Source: Oscillospiraceae bacterium
GTDB taxonomy: Bacteria; Bacillota; Clostridia; Oscillospirales; Ruminococcaceae
NCBI GenBank assembly: GCA_017432285.1
Contig: JAFRJM010000010.1
Coordinates: 124,001 to 188,000 of the forward strand
DNA: 64,000 nucleotides
Direction of reading: 5' to 3'
In this document: positions 7,821 to 15,904 of the stretch, piece by piece
Layout of the letters: every line of letters begins with the position of its first letter
Numbering within the stretch: the stretch's first letter is position 1
Notes under the pieces: generated by a model
Told to the model about the DNA's origin: nothing
Database searches by the model: none
Seen by the model: the letters and a program-made list of their open reading frames with translations, nothing else
Position numbers and translations under genes: made by a program

Positions 7821-9826
7821 TATTCGACCTCAGCCTTTGCAGTGTGACTGTCGAACCAGTCGGTAATCTCTTTAAGACGGCGCATACGGTGAAGCGGTTT
7901 GCCTCCCCTGGAGAGTTCATGGTTCTCTCCGTGGAAAATGACCATTCTCGTCTCCACGCCTCTGCTTCTTATTGCAGTAAAATACTGAATACCCTGCTCC
8001 AGCGGACAGCGGTAGTCTTCGTCCGAATGTATGAACAGTGTCGGTGTATTGACCTTTGATGCATATTTCAAAGGAGAATGCCACCACAACTTTTCAACAT
8101 CCCCGTCTATCGTTGCAGCCTGCTGATCCCAGGTGAACCACTGCCCGATATCGGAAACACCTGCAAATGAGACCCAGTTGCTGATGCTTCTCTGTGTAGC
8201 AGCACAGCAGAATCTGGCTGTATGCCCAACGATCCAGTTCGTCATATATCCGCCGTAGCTTCCTCCGGTCACACATACTCTGGAAGAATCGATCTGCGGA
8301 TACCTTATAAGCACCTCTCCGGTAAAGTCCATCAGGTTCTCATAGTCACATGTGCCGTATTTCCCGCGGATATCCGCAAACTCGTTTCCACGGCCGTCAG
8401 AACCTATAGGATTACAGAACAAGACGAAATATCCCCTGGAAGCCCACATCTGCATCTCATGGTAGAAGATCTCGCCATATGTAGTCTTCGGGCCACCGTG
8501 TATATCCAATACTGCAGGATACTGCTTGTCCGGATCAAAATCTATCGGGCGCAGCACCCAACCATCTATATATTCATTGCTGCTTTTGAAATTTACTTTC
8601 TCAGGAAGAGCAACATACCTGTCGCTTAACATCTCATCGTTGAATGAACTTACTTTTCTGGGGACTCTTTCTTCCAGATCTGACAGATAGAGTTCCTGTA
8701 AAGTATCAGCAGTTATGCGCACGCTAAGGACTTTGCCGCTCTCTTCAAATACATCAAAATCGTCGACTGCTCCTTTTCCTCCAAGCACTGTCACCCTGTT
8801 ACCGTCTGCGTTCAAAGTGCAGAGGACCGCTGAGTCCCTTCTGGTCTCCACAAAGTAGATAGCGTTCTTTCCACTCTTTATGGACCTGGAATGCCCGAGT
8901 CTGCAGTCGCTTCCTGTAGAGTTTCCTAAAGAAACATCCATTTTATATAGAAGCGTCTCTTCACCGGTTTCGGGATCGAACCAGTAAAAATCCGGATCCT
9001 CATTGAGGCCATAATGCTCTCCGTCAGACATTGCCATGACAAGCCGACCATTCAGGACCGCGCAGCAGCTTACTGAATACTTTTTATCATCGCGAACAAC
9101 TTTTGTTTCTCCGGACACAAGATCATAAGACATGAAAGTTGATTTGAACTCTCTTATATTCTCCTGCTTCTCACCGTAATACAGCACCGTATCGCCCAGG
9201 ATCTGATATCCGGACACGCTGAACTCCGGGGATGACACTCTCTTCGTCTCACCAGTGTTGCTGTCAAACAGGAACAGTGCGCTTCTTTGTTTGTTTATGA
9301 ACCCTGCGCCATTGAACCAGAACGGGACTTCATCACAGATCGCATAGTCTTTATCGTCTTTGATCTTCTTATCGGAAGCATCTCTGTCTTCTTTGGAGGC
9401 TGCGTAATAGTCAGGATCATTGGCATCTATGGATCCGGTAACTATGTAGGATCCATCCTTCCACTCCTTCATATCGCTTACACTGAATGGGAGCTCCCAC
9501 AGTTTCGTGGCTTCCCCTCCGTCCAGATACAGTCTGTATACAGGAGTAAATCTCTCGCCTTTTTCAGCGCGTTTTTTGTCTTTATCATCGCGCATCGTAA
9601 AGACAAGAAGTTCATTGTCGTTTTTCCAAACAAAACTGCCTTCTTTATTCATAGCCGTCAGCTGCTTTACCTCTCCGTCACGGAACAGATAAAGATTGCT
9701 GATGTAGCTGTTGTTTTCCTCATCTGCTTTCTTTACAGAGAACACTGCCTTTTCACCATCAGGTGAAAAAGTAACGCCGCTAAGGAATGAGTATTTTAGT
9801 AAATCTTCTTGTAAAACCGGTAACAT
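7820..9826 (-). CDS. S9 family prolyl oligopeptidase/acylaminoacyl-peptidase
   Basis: 668 residues. The first 400 residues form repeated beta-propeller-like blades (for example VTFSPDGEKAVFSVKK), and the C-terminal third is an alpha/beta hydrolase with the nucleophile S523 in GGSYGGYM, the acid near D604 in HSDEDYRCP and H636 in GENHELSRGG. No signal peptide is seen, so it should act in the cytoplasm on short or N-acylated peptides. GAGG precedes the ATG. It is placed inside the glycan operon, 9 nt after the E2-like gene and overlapping the epimerase gene, which is unusual for a housekeeping peptidase. Confidence 0.9.
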   Translation of the reverse strand: MLPVLQEDLLKYSFLSGVTFSPDGEKAVFSVKKADEENNSYISNLYLFRDGEVKQLTAMNKEGSFVWKNDNELLVFTMRDDKDKKRAEKGERFTPVYRLYLDGGEATKLWELPFSVSDMKEWKDGSYIVTGSIDANDPDYYAASKEDRDASDKKIKDDKDYAICDEVPFWFNGAGFINKQRSALFLFDSNTGETKRVSSPEFSVSGYQILGDTVLYYGEKQENIREFKSTFMSYDLVSGETKVVRDDKKYSVSCCAVLNGRLVMAMSDGEHYGLNEDPDFYWFDPETGEETLLYKMDVSLGNSTGSDCRLGHSRSIKSGKNAIYFVETRRDSAVLCTLNADGNRVTVLGGKGAVDDFDVFEESGKVLSVRITADTLQELYLSDLEERVPRKVSSFNDEMLSDRYVALPEKVNFKSSNEYIDGWVLRPIDFDPDKQYPAVLDIHGGPKTTYGEIFYHEMQMWASRGYFVLFCNPIGSDGRGNEFADIRGKYGTCDYENLMDFTGEVLIRYPQIDSSRVCVTGGSYGGYMTNWIVGHTARFCCAATQRSISNWVSFAGVSDIGQWFTWDQQAATIDGDVEKLWWHSPLKYASKVNTPTLFIHSDEDYRCPLEQGIQYFTAIRSRGVETRMVIFHGENHELSRGGKPLHRMRRLKEITDWFDSHTAKAEVE

Positions 9827-9835
9827 TTTTGGACC

Positions 9836-10684
9836 TCAATCAAACGTATAATCTCCCAATTCAGAGATCGGCTTCTTCAGCTCTTCAGGATGCTGCATGA
9901 GCCACTCAAAATACTTAAAACTGCGCACAAAATAGAATCCGTCAGCAATCCTCTCGTCAAGCACTACTGCCATAGGAAGGATGGTTCTCAACTCGCCATT
10001 CTCATTCAATTGCTTTTTCATAGTGCCGACTATCACGAACACTGAGTTGGTGCCGTAATTGTTCAGGTGATGATATGATGCACCTGCGCCGATGCTCCCG
10101 AGGTTTGTGAGAAACACTGATGTGTAGTTCGCATCGCCGTCGGTAAGGATCTTCGGCATCATTCCGTGATATTCAAGTCTGAACAGTATCCAGAAGAATA
10201 TCTCCAGAATAAAGCGAGGCGCTTTCATAACTGTACTGATGATATCATCCAGATCATTCTTTCCTGCTTCACGCATCTTGGTAACATCTCCAAGTATCTT
10301 CTTGGAAAAATCATCTATAGTCATGTCATCTTTGGCAGTCACACAGACCAGACTCTCCTCAGCGCCATCCTTGAACTGCCGCTTAGCTGTGAAAGAAAGA
10401 GACAGCTCCTTTCTCTGCCAGTACTGGCGTCCTGCGATAAAGCGGTTGAGAAGCGGACGGTGTCTCACCGTCTTAGCCACGCCCGTGCATACGGCATGGA
10501 AGATCTTATAGTTGGTACCGTTCTCCTCATTCTCCTTCTTCATCCACTCAACCAGTTCGGTAACATCCACGTCCATCTGCTGGCACGCTTCAGCATCCGT
10601 TCTGTTCCTCATAACATAAGGAAAAGTCTTGTGCAGTCCGTCTACCTCTACACGAACTGCGTCCCTGCGCTCTTTTCTAGCCAT
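9836..10684 (-). CDS. 2-oxoacid dehydrogenase E2/CAT-like acyltransferase domain protein
   Basis: 282 residues. The chloramphenicol acetyltransferase-like fold is recognised from the final block AVVLDERIADGFYFVRSFKYFEWL, which corresponds to the DHRxxDG active-site motif of E2 transacylases and CAT. Here the catalytic histidine is replaced by glutamate (DERIADG). There is no lipoyl or peripheral-subunit-binding domain. The longest frame starts at a GTG two codons earlier, but GGGAG lies only 2 nt from it and 8 nt from the ATG used here. The family is often annotated as E2 by similarity; true acyl transfer is doubtful without the histidine. It lies between two peptidase genes in the operon. 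Confidence 0.78.
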   Translation of the reverse strand: MARKERRDAVRVEVDGLHKTFPYVMRNRTDAEACQQMDVDVTELVEWMKKENEENGTNYKIFHAVCTGVAKTVRHRPLLNRFIAGRQYWQRKELSLSFTAKRQFKDGAEESLVCVTAKDDMTIDDFSKKILGDVTKMREAGKNDLDDIISTVMKAPRFILEIFFWILFRLEYHGMMPKILTDGDANYTSVFLTNLGSIGAGASYHHLNNYGTNSVFVIVGTMKKQLNENGELRTILPMAVVLDERIADGFYFVRSFKYFEWLMQHPEELKKPISELGDYTFD

Positions 10685-10705
10685 TTTCACTACTCCCTAT
10701 ATAAT

Positions 10706-11767
10706 TTAATCTAATTCTCTTTTAACATGATTCAGACACTCATAACCGTCTTCTGTGACGATAACAAGGTCTTCTATCCTCACTCCAACCTCACCGGGAA
10801 TATATATGCCCGGCTCAATGGAGAATACCATTCCCGACCTGACAGGATGTTCATTTACCGGTCCTACGTCCTCCGGCTCATGATCCATCAGCCCTATACA
10901 ATGCCCCAGACGGTGCGTAAAATACTGTCCGAAACCTGCAGCAGCTATGTGATCCCTCGCTGCAGCATCAATGTCGCAGAATCTGACACCCGGACGGATG
11001 ACCGCTTTGGCTTTCTCTGTTGCTTCCAGAACAGTGTTATACACCATCCGCTGTCTGTCTGTTACGTCACCGAAAAATCTGGTTCTTGTCATATCGCTGC
11101 AGTAATCACTGTAATAGCAGCCCATATCAATAAGGACTCCGCCTTCACCCGAAAATACAGTACCGTCAGCCTCATGATGCGGATCCGCTGCGTTTGCGCC
11201 GAATGCGACGATAGTCCCGAAGCAAGGACCCTGTGCGCCGTGCGTAAGGTATGCAGCATCTATATATGCCGCCAGCTCTTTTTCGGTCATTCCTGGTTTG
11301 AGATAAGCAAATGCCTCCTCGATGACAGCATCATTGATCAGACTGCTCTTTCTCATGATTGCAAGCTCATCTTCACCTTTGACGATCCTTAGCTCATCGA
11401 TAGCACCAGTAACACACAATTCCGTATCCGGATAAGCATGGATGATAGGTACGAGGTATTTTGCGGTTACATCGCGGTCTACACCGAGCTTCTTATATTC
11501 AGAAAGATAACCAACCAGCAACTCAGGTGCATTGTCCGAATCAGTATGCCAAACAGTTTTAAGTCCGGTGTCGGGAAAGACGAACAGTTTGTTCGCAAAC
11601 AATATGCACTCGCCTTCAGCCGGAACAATGAGCATCCACATCCTTTCAAAAGGATATATGTTTGCTCCTGTAAGGTATAATATAGATGTCGGGTTGCTGA
11701 CAAGAGCGGCATCAAGACCGCCTGCTCTCAGTTTTTTCTGTAGCTTGTTTATTCTGTCTGCGTTCAC
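10706..11767 (-). CDS. pepP: M24 family Xaa-Pro aminopeptidase
   Basis: 353 residues. An N-terminal creatinase domain (RINKLQKKLRAGGLDAALVSNPTS) is followed by the pita-bread metallopeptidase domain: GVLIDMGCYYSDYCSDMTRT gives the two metal aspartates, HRLGHCIGL the histidine, and FSIEPGIY and VRIEDLV the two glutamates. Such enzymes remove an N-terminal residue next to proline using two Mn or Co ions. The longer ATG frame (to 11824) begins upstream of the -10 box, whereas the GTG used here has AAAGAGG 6 nt before it and lies about 28 nt from the predicted start of transcription. It is the first gene of the eight-gene operon. Confidence 0.88.
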   Translation of the reverse strand: MNADRINKLQKKLRAGGLDAALVSNPTSILYLTGANIYPFERMWMLIVPAEGECILFANKLFVFPDTGLKTVWHTDSDNAPELLVGYLSEYKKLGVDRDVTAKYLVPIIHAYPDTELCVTGAIDELRIVKGEDELAIMRKSSLINDAVIEEAFAYLKPGMTEKELAAYIDAAYLTHGAQGPCFGTIVAFGANAADPHHEADGTVFSGEGGVLIDMGCYYSDYCSDMTRTRFFGDVTDRQRMVYNTVLEATEKAKAVIRPGVRFCDIDAAARDHIAAAGFGQYFTHRLGHCIGLMDHEPEDVGPVNEHPVRSGMVFSIEPGIYIPGEVGVRIEDLVIVTEDGYECLNHVKRELD

Positions 11768-11801
11768 TCTGAACCTCTTTCTGATACTGCACAGATTGCA
11801 A

Positions 11802-11831
11802 ATTATATGACAATTTGGTAACATATATCAA
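11802..11831 (-). promoter_or_regulatory. Promoter of the peptidase-glycan operon
   Basis: TTGATA (11826-11831) and TATAAT (11802-11807) on the minus strand are 18 bp apart. The same 90-bp interval carries a weaker divergent start for the HD gene (TTGGTA at 11815-11820, TATACA at 11839-11844). Confidence 0.7.
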
Positions 11832-11858
11832 ATTTCATTATACAATATGAGGACTAAA

Positions 11859-12455
11859 ATGAGAACTACGATTTCCCTTGAAGAAGCTTTAACAATTGTT
11901 GAAAAGTACAACAAAGAACCGTTCCATATCAGGCACGCAATCACCGTAAGTGAAGTACTGGGCAATCTGGCAACTGTTCTTGGATATGGCGATGAATCAG
12001 CATACTGGGCTTCTGTTGGCATGCTTCACGATGTAGACTTTGAACTGTATCCGGAGATCCACCTTCAGAACACCCCAGACATCCTTAAGAAAGAAGGTCT
12101 GTCCGACGATGTTATCCACGCAGTGATGTCCCACGGCTACGGCCACTGCAGCGATGTGGAACCAGAGCATGAGATGGAAAAAGTACTTTTCGCTACAGAT
12201 GAGCTTACCGGTCTTGTATGGGCTGCCGCAAAGATGCGCCCTTCCAAGAGCTGCACGGACATGGAACTGTCTTCTCTTAAAAAGAAATATAAGGACAAAA
12301 AATTCGCAGCAGGATGTTCCAGAGATGTCATCGCTCACGGGGCGGAGATGCTCGGATGGGATCTCGACAAGCTTCTCCATCTCACTCTTGACGCCATGAA
12401 AGCCACTGAAGCAGCGGTTGAAGAGAAAGTCGCCAAATACGAAGCAGAGGCATAA
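11859..12455 (+). CDS. HD-domain metal-dependent phosphohydrolase
   Basis: 198 residues. HD-superfamily ligands are visible: H26 in FHIRHAITV, H57-D58 in GMLHDVDF, further histidines in HAVMSHGYGHC, and an aspartate in ATDELTGL. These proteins hydrolyse phosphate esters or nucleotides; the substrate is not predictable. The ATG at 11859 is preferred over the in-frame ATG at 11847 because GAGG lies 6 nt upstream and because the weak promoter would place the first ATG upstream of the transcript start. It is divergent from the operon beginning at 11767. The C-terminus is a short Ala/Glu-rich helix. Confidence 0.83.
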   Translation: MRTTISLEEALTIVEKYNKEPFHIRHAITVSEVLGNLATVLGYGDESAYWASVGMLHDVDFELYPEIHLQNTPDILKKEGLSDDVIHAVMSHGYGHCSDVEPEHEMEKVLFATDELTGLVWAAAKMRPSKSCTDMELSSLKKKYKDKKFAAGCSRDVIAHGAEMLGWDLDKLLHLTLDAMKATEAAVEEKVAKYEAEA

Positions 12456-12480
12456 TATCAGTAGAAACACATATATTAAT

Positions 12481-12510
12481 AGACAGTCTTCACAGGCTGT
12501 CTATTATTTT
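12481..12510 (+). terminator. Weak terminator after the HD gene
   Basis: AGACAG (12481-12486) pairs with CTGTCT (12497-12502) over a 10-nt loop and is followed by ATTATTTT. Confidence 0.5.
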
Positions 12511-12512
12511 GC

Positions 12513-12548
12513 AAAAAAATCAGGCACCATCTGCAAGATGATACCTGA
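12513..12548 (-). terminator. Rho-independent terminator after the UMF1 transporter
   Basis: On the minus strand TCAGG (12544-12548) pairs with CCTGA (12520-12524), with an inner CATC/GATG helix, followed by seven T (12513-12519). Confidence 0.78.
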
Positions 12549-12566
12549 CTCATTGATAAATTTTTC

Positions 12567-13838
12567 TTACACTTTTTTGATGGAATCTGCTTTCTTCAGG
12601 AAGAAGAATCCCAAAGCAAAGAATATCGTAAGCGTAGCAACCGCGATCTGGATACTGCCTGTCGTATCTTTCACGATACCGATGAGCAAAGATCCAAGGC
12701 AGGAAGCGCCTTTGGAGAAGATGTCATACAGTCCGAAATACTCTCCGGAGTTCTCTGCAGGAATGATCTTGCTGAAATAGCTTCTTGAAAGAGCCTGAAT
12801 AGATCCCTGGAACATTCCGACTCCGAAAGCCATGATAGCAAACTGCCACAGGTTCTTAAGGAACAGAGCATAGAATGATACGCAGAAATATCCGGCGATA
12901 CAAACGAGAATAAGTGTTACAGTGTCGTATTTCTTTGACAGCCTTGAGAAAACCAGTGAGAAGAGCCATGCAACTACCTGCGTCAGAAGAAGGAATATGA
13001 CCTGCCCGACAGTATCGAGGTTAAGGTCTGTTCCGATGTTGATGCAGTTATCAATGATAGTACCGACACCGTCGATGTAGAGGAAGAAAGCGATCAGGAA
13101 GTAAAGGATCTGCTTCTCTTCCTTTGCGATCCGTTTAAGAGTTGCTCCTATACGGATGAAAGCTTCCTTGATGGCACCTTTCTCAGGAATAACATAGTAT
13201 TTCTGCTCATAGTGCTTGAGCAAAGGCAGCGTGACGATAAGCCACCATGCAGCTGTCGCGATGCATCCGACGATCCTTGCAGTCATCTGTGTGACCTTGA
13301 ATCCGCCGAGCATCCCCTCGCCTGCCATGAAGAAAATCAGTGCTACAGTGAACGGCAGGCAGGATCCGATGTATCCCCATGCATATCCATAGGAGGAAAC
13401 TCTGTCGCTTCGCTCAGGAGTAGTTACGTCTGTCAGCATCGAGTCATAGAATGTATTTGCTGAAGAATATGCGACTTTTGCGATGATATAGACAACGAGG
13501 AACATTTTCCAGTCATCCACAAAGCCAAGCCAGATGCAGCAGATAAGTCCGATTGCCAATGCAGTCGTAAAAATAGGTTTCTTAAATCCTTTATTGTCTG
13601 TTATAGTTCCGCAGACAGGTCCGATGATCGCAACAATAACTGTAACAATAGCTGTGACATATGCCCAGTTTGAAGTAGCATGAGCGATAGCATCCTCGCC
13701 GCCGAGTTTTGCCAGTTCCTTGAACCAGATCGGGATCAGCGAACAAGCGATCATAGTAAATGCAGAGTTACCTACATCGTACAAGACCCACGCGCGCTCA
13801 AGAGCAGTAAGCTTTGAGTCATCTGTTTTATTAGCCAA
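12567..13838 (-). CDS. UMF1-family major facilitator transporter
   Basis: 423 residues with about twelve hydrophobic segments. The start ALERAWVLYDVGNSAFTM, the NTFYDSMLTDVTTPERSDRVSSYGYAWGYIGS block after helix 4, and SRSYFSKIIPAENSGEYFGLYDIFSKGAS near the end are typical of the UMF1 family (related to yeast Atg22), putative efflux permeases of unknown substrate. TTG at 13836-13838 is chosen as the start because AAAGGGG lies 8 nt upstream; in-frame ATG and other codons further upstream lack a good SD. It has its own promoter and terminator and is a single-gene unit. Confidence 0.85.
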   Translation of the reverse strand: MANKTDDSKLTALERAWVLYDVGNSAFTMIACSLIPIWFKELAKLGGEDAIAHATSNWAYVTAIVTVIVAIIGPVCGTITDNKGFKKPIFTTALAIGLICCIWLGFVDDWKMFLVVYIIAKVAYSSANTFYDSMLTDVTTPERSDRVSSYGYAWGYIGSCLPFTVALIFFMAGEGMLGGFKVTQMTARIVGCIATAAWWLIVTLPLLKHYEQKYYVIPEKGAIKEAFIRIGATLKRIAKEEKQILYFLIAFFLYIDGVGTIIDNCINIGTDLNLDTVGQVIFLLLTQVVAWLFSLVFSRLSKKYDTVTLILVCIAGYFCVSFYALFLKNLWQFAIMAFGVGMFQGSIQALSRSYFSKIIPAENSGEYFGLYDIFSKGASCLGSLLIGIVKDTTGSIQIAVATLTIFFALGFFFLKKADSIKKV

Positions 13839-13883
13839 AGTATTATCCCCTTTCATTCTTTTGATACACAAAATCTAAACTTT

Positions 13884-13913
13884 ATTATGAGATTTTCTTT
13901 TTCGTTATGTCAA
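13884..13913 (-). promoter_or_regulatory. Promoter of the UMF1 transporter gene
   Basis: TTGACA (13908-13913) and CATAAT (13884-13889) on the minus strand are 18 bp apart. The 13839-13945 interval holds only this promoter and the leader. Confidence 0.62.
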
Positions 13914-13945
13914 GAGACTTCCGTAAAGCAAATGATACTTAGCAA

Positions 13946-13973
13946 ACAAAAAAGCCGGACAACTGTGTCCAGC
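13946..13973 (-). terminator. Terminator downstream of the 6S RNA
   Basis: GCTGGACA (13966-13973) pairs with TGTCCGGC (13954-13961) on the minus strand with one G-U pair and a 4-nt loop, followed by a run of T. Confidence 0.85.
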
Positions 13974-13996
13974 CTCCGGAATAATCTTAAGAACAA

Positions 13997-14187
13997 AGAA
14001 CAACCCCGCCATGCCGTCTGCGCCTAGATAGAACCCGCCTTAATTAGACGATGGGTTAATCTTCCGTACCGAATCACGCTTCCTGAGTGAACAGGCCTGC
14101 AATCCACGATACGAGGCAGAATCCCGATGATGTTCTTTAGTCGGAATTAAAAAGGCACAACAAGTCGTACATAGCAGGGTTATTTGC
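13997..14187 (-). ncRNA. ssrS: 6S RNA (RNA polymerase regulator)
   Basis: There is no plausible protein in this gap, but the minus strand folds like 6S RNA. The first 16 nt (14187 to 14172) pair without interruption with the last 16 nt (14012 to 13997) using four G-U pairs. After a small bulge, TGTGCCT pairs with AGGCGCA. The centre contains a CGTATCG/CGGTACG helix and a small CCTG/CAGG hairpin. The order ATGTACGACTTG...GCC on the 5' arm and GGCGCAGACGGCAT on the 3' arm mirrors the ATGTTCGCAAGCGGGCC / GCCTGCGGCGGCAT arms of E. coli 6S RNA. 6S RNA mimics an open promoter and sequesters housekeeping RNA polymerase in slow growth. The ends are estimates from the helix. Confidence 0.85.
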
Positions 14188-14204
14188 TGTTTTGTATTAA
14201 TAGA

Positions 14205-14534
14205 TCATTCTTCGTCGTCACCGATCTCATAAAGATCAGCCAGACGGCTTGTGAAAAGATCTGCAATCATCTCATATTCATCATCGTCCTGGATATCGTC
14301 CAGAAACTCTTCACCATCCTCATTGGTCACCTTGAGGATGATCAGACTGCCATCGGAATTCAGATATTCTTCAGGATCTTCAGACGCGGTCAGAAGGGCA
14401 ACATATGTAGATCCCTGAACATCGACTGTATCGACCAGTTCAAACTGTTCCTCATAGCCTTCTTCATTTGTGAGAGTCACATAATCCGGCCCGAAATCCA
14501 TCTCTTCGGAATTAGCATTGCGATCCTTATCCAT
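14205..14534 (-). CDS. DUF1292 family protein (YrzB-like)
   Basis: 109 very acidic residues. The block FGPDYVTLTNEEGYEEQFELVDTVDVQGSTYVALL followed by LIILKVTNEDGEEFLDDIQDDDEYEMI is the DUF1292 signature of small Firmicute proteins of unknown function. The longer frame up to 14624 would overlap its own promoter; the ATG at 14532-14534 has GAAGG about 10 nt upstream and lies 25 nt after the predicted transcription start. The 6S RNA gene follows 17 nt downstream on the same strand and may partly depend on this transcript. Confidence 0.85.
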   Translation of the reverse strand: MDKDRNANSEEMDFGPDYVTLTNEEGYEEQFELVDTVDVQGSTYVALLTASEDPEEYLNSDGSLIILKVTNEDGEEFLDDIQDDDEYEMIADLFTSRLADLYEIGDDEE

Positions 14535-14565
14535 CCGAAAATACCTTCTTTCTTTTCTTGGCTTC

Positions 14566-14594
14566 ATTATACGATTCTTGTATATTTGCGTCAA
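14566..14594 (-). promoter_or_regulatory. Strong promoter of the DUF1292 gene
   Basis: TTGACG (14589-14594) and TATAAT (14566-14571) on the minus strand with a 17-bp spacer. Confidence 0.85.
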
Positions 14595-14686
14595 CGATAG
14601 TGGCGCCGCAGTAAAATAGAACAACCTCCATATTAAGTAATAATTAATAATGCTTATAAGTCTTTCTTTTTAGCGCTTTGATGTAC

Positions 14687-14692
14687 TATAAT
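14687..14692 (+). promoter_or_regulatory. -10 box of the cyclophilin lipoprotein gene
   Basis: TATAAT, with only a poor T-rich -35 region. It places the transcript start after the first in-frame ATG (14678) and so supports the start at 14723. Confidence 0.5.
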
Positions 14693-14722
14693 GAAAAAAA
14701 TAGGATTTCTAGGCAGGCGAAT

Positions 14723-15427
14723 ATGATGAAAAAACGCGTTTTGACGATCTTATTACTGCTTGTGATGGTACTCTCTCTTGGTTCCTGCGGAAAAAAAGAA
14801 GAAGAGAGCCCGCCACAGGTGCGTAATCCGTTGCCTCAGCTGAACACTCCCTCTGTAGGCGATACGATAGTCACTATAACGACCAATAAAGGGACAATTA
14901 GGGCAATCCTTTTTGATAAGATCACTCCACAGACTGTTACGAACTTTGTCAAGTTAGCAGACAGCGGATACTACGACGGAATGGTTATCCATAAAGCAAT
15001 CGCTGATTTCGTTATCCAGATGGGTGACCCCACTCTGGAAGGCAACGGTGGGGACAGTTTCAATGGCGTAGGAATTCCGCTTGAATACGATGACATTCTG
15101 CACAACTTTACAGGAGCACTTGGAATGGCAGCCGGTTCGGACGGTCTTGCTTACAGTCAGTTCTATATAGTAGCCGGTTCTGAAGTTTCTGATGAATACA
15201 TTGATGCCATGAAATCTGCTGGCTATGCCGCAAATGTTATTGAGGCATACAAAGAGCTTGGCGGACAACCTTCTCTGGATTACGAGTACACTATCTTCGG
15301 TCAGGTGTTTGAGGGATTGGATATAGTTCAGGAGATAGCAAACTCCAAAACAGACAAATGGAACCGTCCCAAAAAAGATGTGACTGTATCTTCTGTCAGT
15401 ATTTCTTCTTATTCGAACGAAGGTTAA
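14723..15427 (+). CDS. Cyclophilin-type peptidyl-prolyl isomerase lipoprotein
   Basis: 234 residues. A lipoprotein signal MMKKRVLTILLLLVMV ends at the lipobox LGSC with the modified cysteine at C22. After a charged linker comes a cyclophilin domain: TIVTITTNKGTIRAILF, GYYDGMVIHKAI, IQMGDPTLEGNG, GALGMAA and SQFYIVAG. The family motif FHRVI/FxxFF arginine is replaced by HKAI, so the usual catalytic arginine is not obvious and activity may be reduced. It would act on the outer face of the membrane as a folding helper. The frame extends up to 14678, but the lipoprotein signal and the -10 box position favour 14723. Confidence 0.87.
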   Translation: MMKKRVLTILLLLVMVLSLGSCGKKEEESPPQVRNPLPQLNTPSVGDTIVTITTNKGTIRAILFDKITPQTVTNFVKLADSGYYDGMVIHKAIADFVIQMGDPTLEGNGGDSFNGVGIPLEYDDILHNFTGALGMAAGSDGLAYSQFYIVAGSEVSDEYIDAMKSAGYAANVIEAYKELGGQPSLDYEYTIFGQVFEGLDIVQEIANSKTDKWNRPKKDVTVSSVSISSYSNEG

Positions 15428-15447
15428 CCGATCTATATCGTAATTTT

Positions 15448-15472
15448 AGGGCACGTTTATGTGCCCTTTTTT
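15448..15472 (+). terminator. Terminator after the cyclophilin gene
   Basis: AGGGCAC (15448-15454) pairs with GTGCCCT (15461-15467) over a 6-nt loop, followed by six T. Confidence 0.92.
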
Positions 15473-15533
15473 GTTGATTCTTTTATCCATGTTGTTATTA
15501 AAAAAGCTACTCCAAAAACAACATAAAAATCGT

Positions 15534-15562
15534 TTGACTTTTACAGTATTCTTCCATATAAT
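15534..15562 (+). promoter_or_regulatory. Promoter of tRNA-Lys
   Basis: TTGACT (15534-15539) and TATAAT (15557-15562) with a 17-bp spacer, about 30 nt before the mature tRNA. Confidence 0.85.
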
Positions 15563-15590
15563 ATTTGTTGCGCGCTGAAAACGGCAAGAT

Positions 15591-15666
15591 GAGACACTAG
15601 CTCAGTCGGCAGAGCACCTGCCTTTTAAGCAGGGTGTCCGGAGTTCGAATCTCCGGTGTCTCACCA
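15591..15666 (+). tRNA. tRNA-Lys (anticodon TTT)
   Basis: 76 nt with an encoded CCA end. The acceptor stem GAGACAC pairs with GTGTCTC; the D loop contains AGCTCAGTCGGCAGAGC; the anticodon stem CCTGC/GCAGG encloses CTTTTAA, giving anticodon TTT for lysine AAA/AAG; the T arm is CCGGAGTTCGAATCTCCGG. It stands alone with its own promoter and a terminator about 80 nt downstream. Confidence 0.97.
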
Positions 15667-15743
15667 AACGCTCAGTAATCGATTTGAATGGAAGATTAGA
15701 TATCATTCGGTATCGAGTTTCTGTAAAAACGATAAGCGTAACG

Positions 15744-15777
15744 AAAAGCATCATCCGGGGTAGGATGATGCTTTTTT
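15744..15777 (+). terminator. Terminator of the tRNA-Lys transcript
   Basis: A 13-bp stem (15744-15756 with 15763-15775) around the loop GGGGTA runs into a T tract. Between the tRNA and this hairpin, 15679-15715 can form a smaller interrupted hairpin (CGAT..GAATG / CATTC..ATCG). Confidence 0.9.
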
Positions 15778-15862
15778 GTTTTCCTATCCATAATTACGGC
15801 AACTCTCTGAAATCTACTATTATCACTATTGCTATAGGCTTTTCTAATAAAAAAGGAGTATT

Positions 15863-15886
15863 ATGTTAATAAGTTTTATAAACTAA
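15863..15886 (+). other. Possible 7-codon leader peptide before the aldo/keto reductase
   Basis: AAAAGGAG (15851-15858) is placed 4 nt before an ATG that opens MLISFIN and then a TAA stop at 15884-15886. The aldo/keto reductase has its own SD (GGAGG, 15888-15892) just after. The perfect SD is the only evidence; it may be a chance frame or a translational coupling leader. Confidence 0.35.
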
Positions 15887-15904
15887 TGGAGGAAGAAGAA
15901 AAAC

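Noticed and set aside
10727-11392. 221-residue plus-strand frame opposite the M24 peptidase
   Set aside because: It mirrors a conserved gene and shows random composition with many Cys, Ile and Tyr; no ribosome-binding site.
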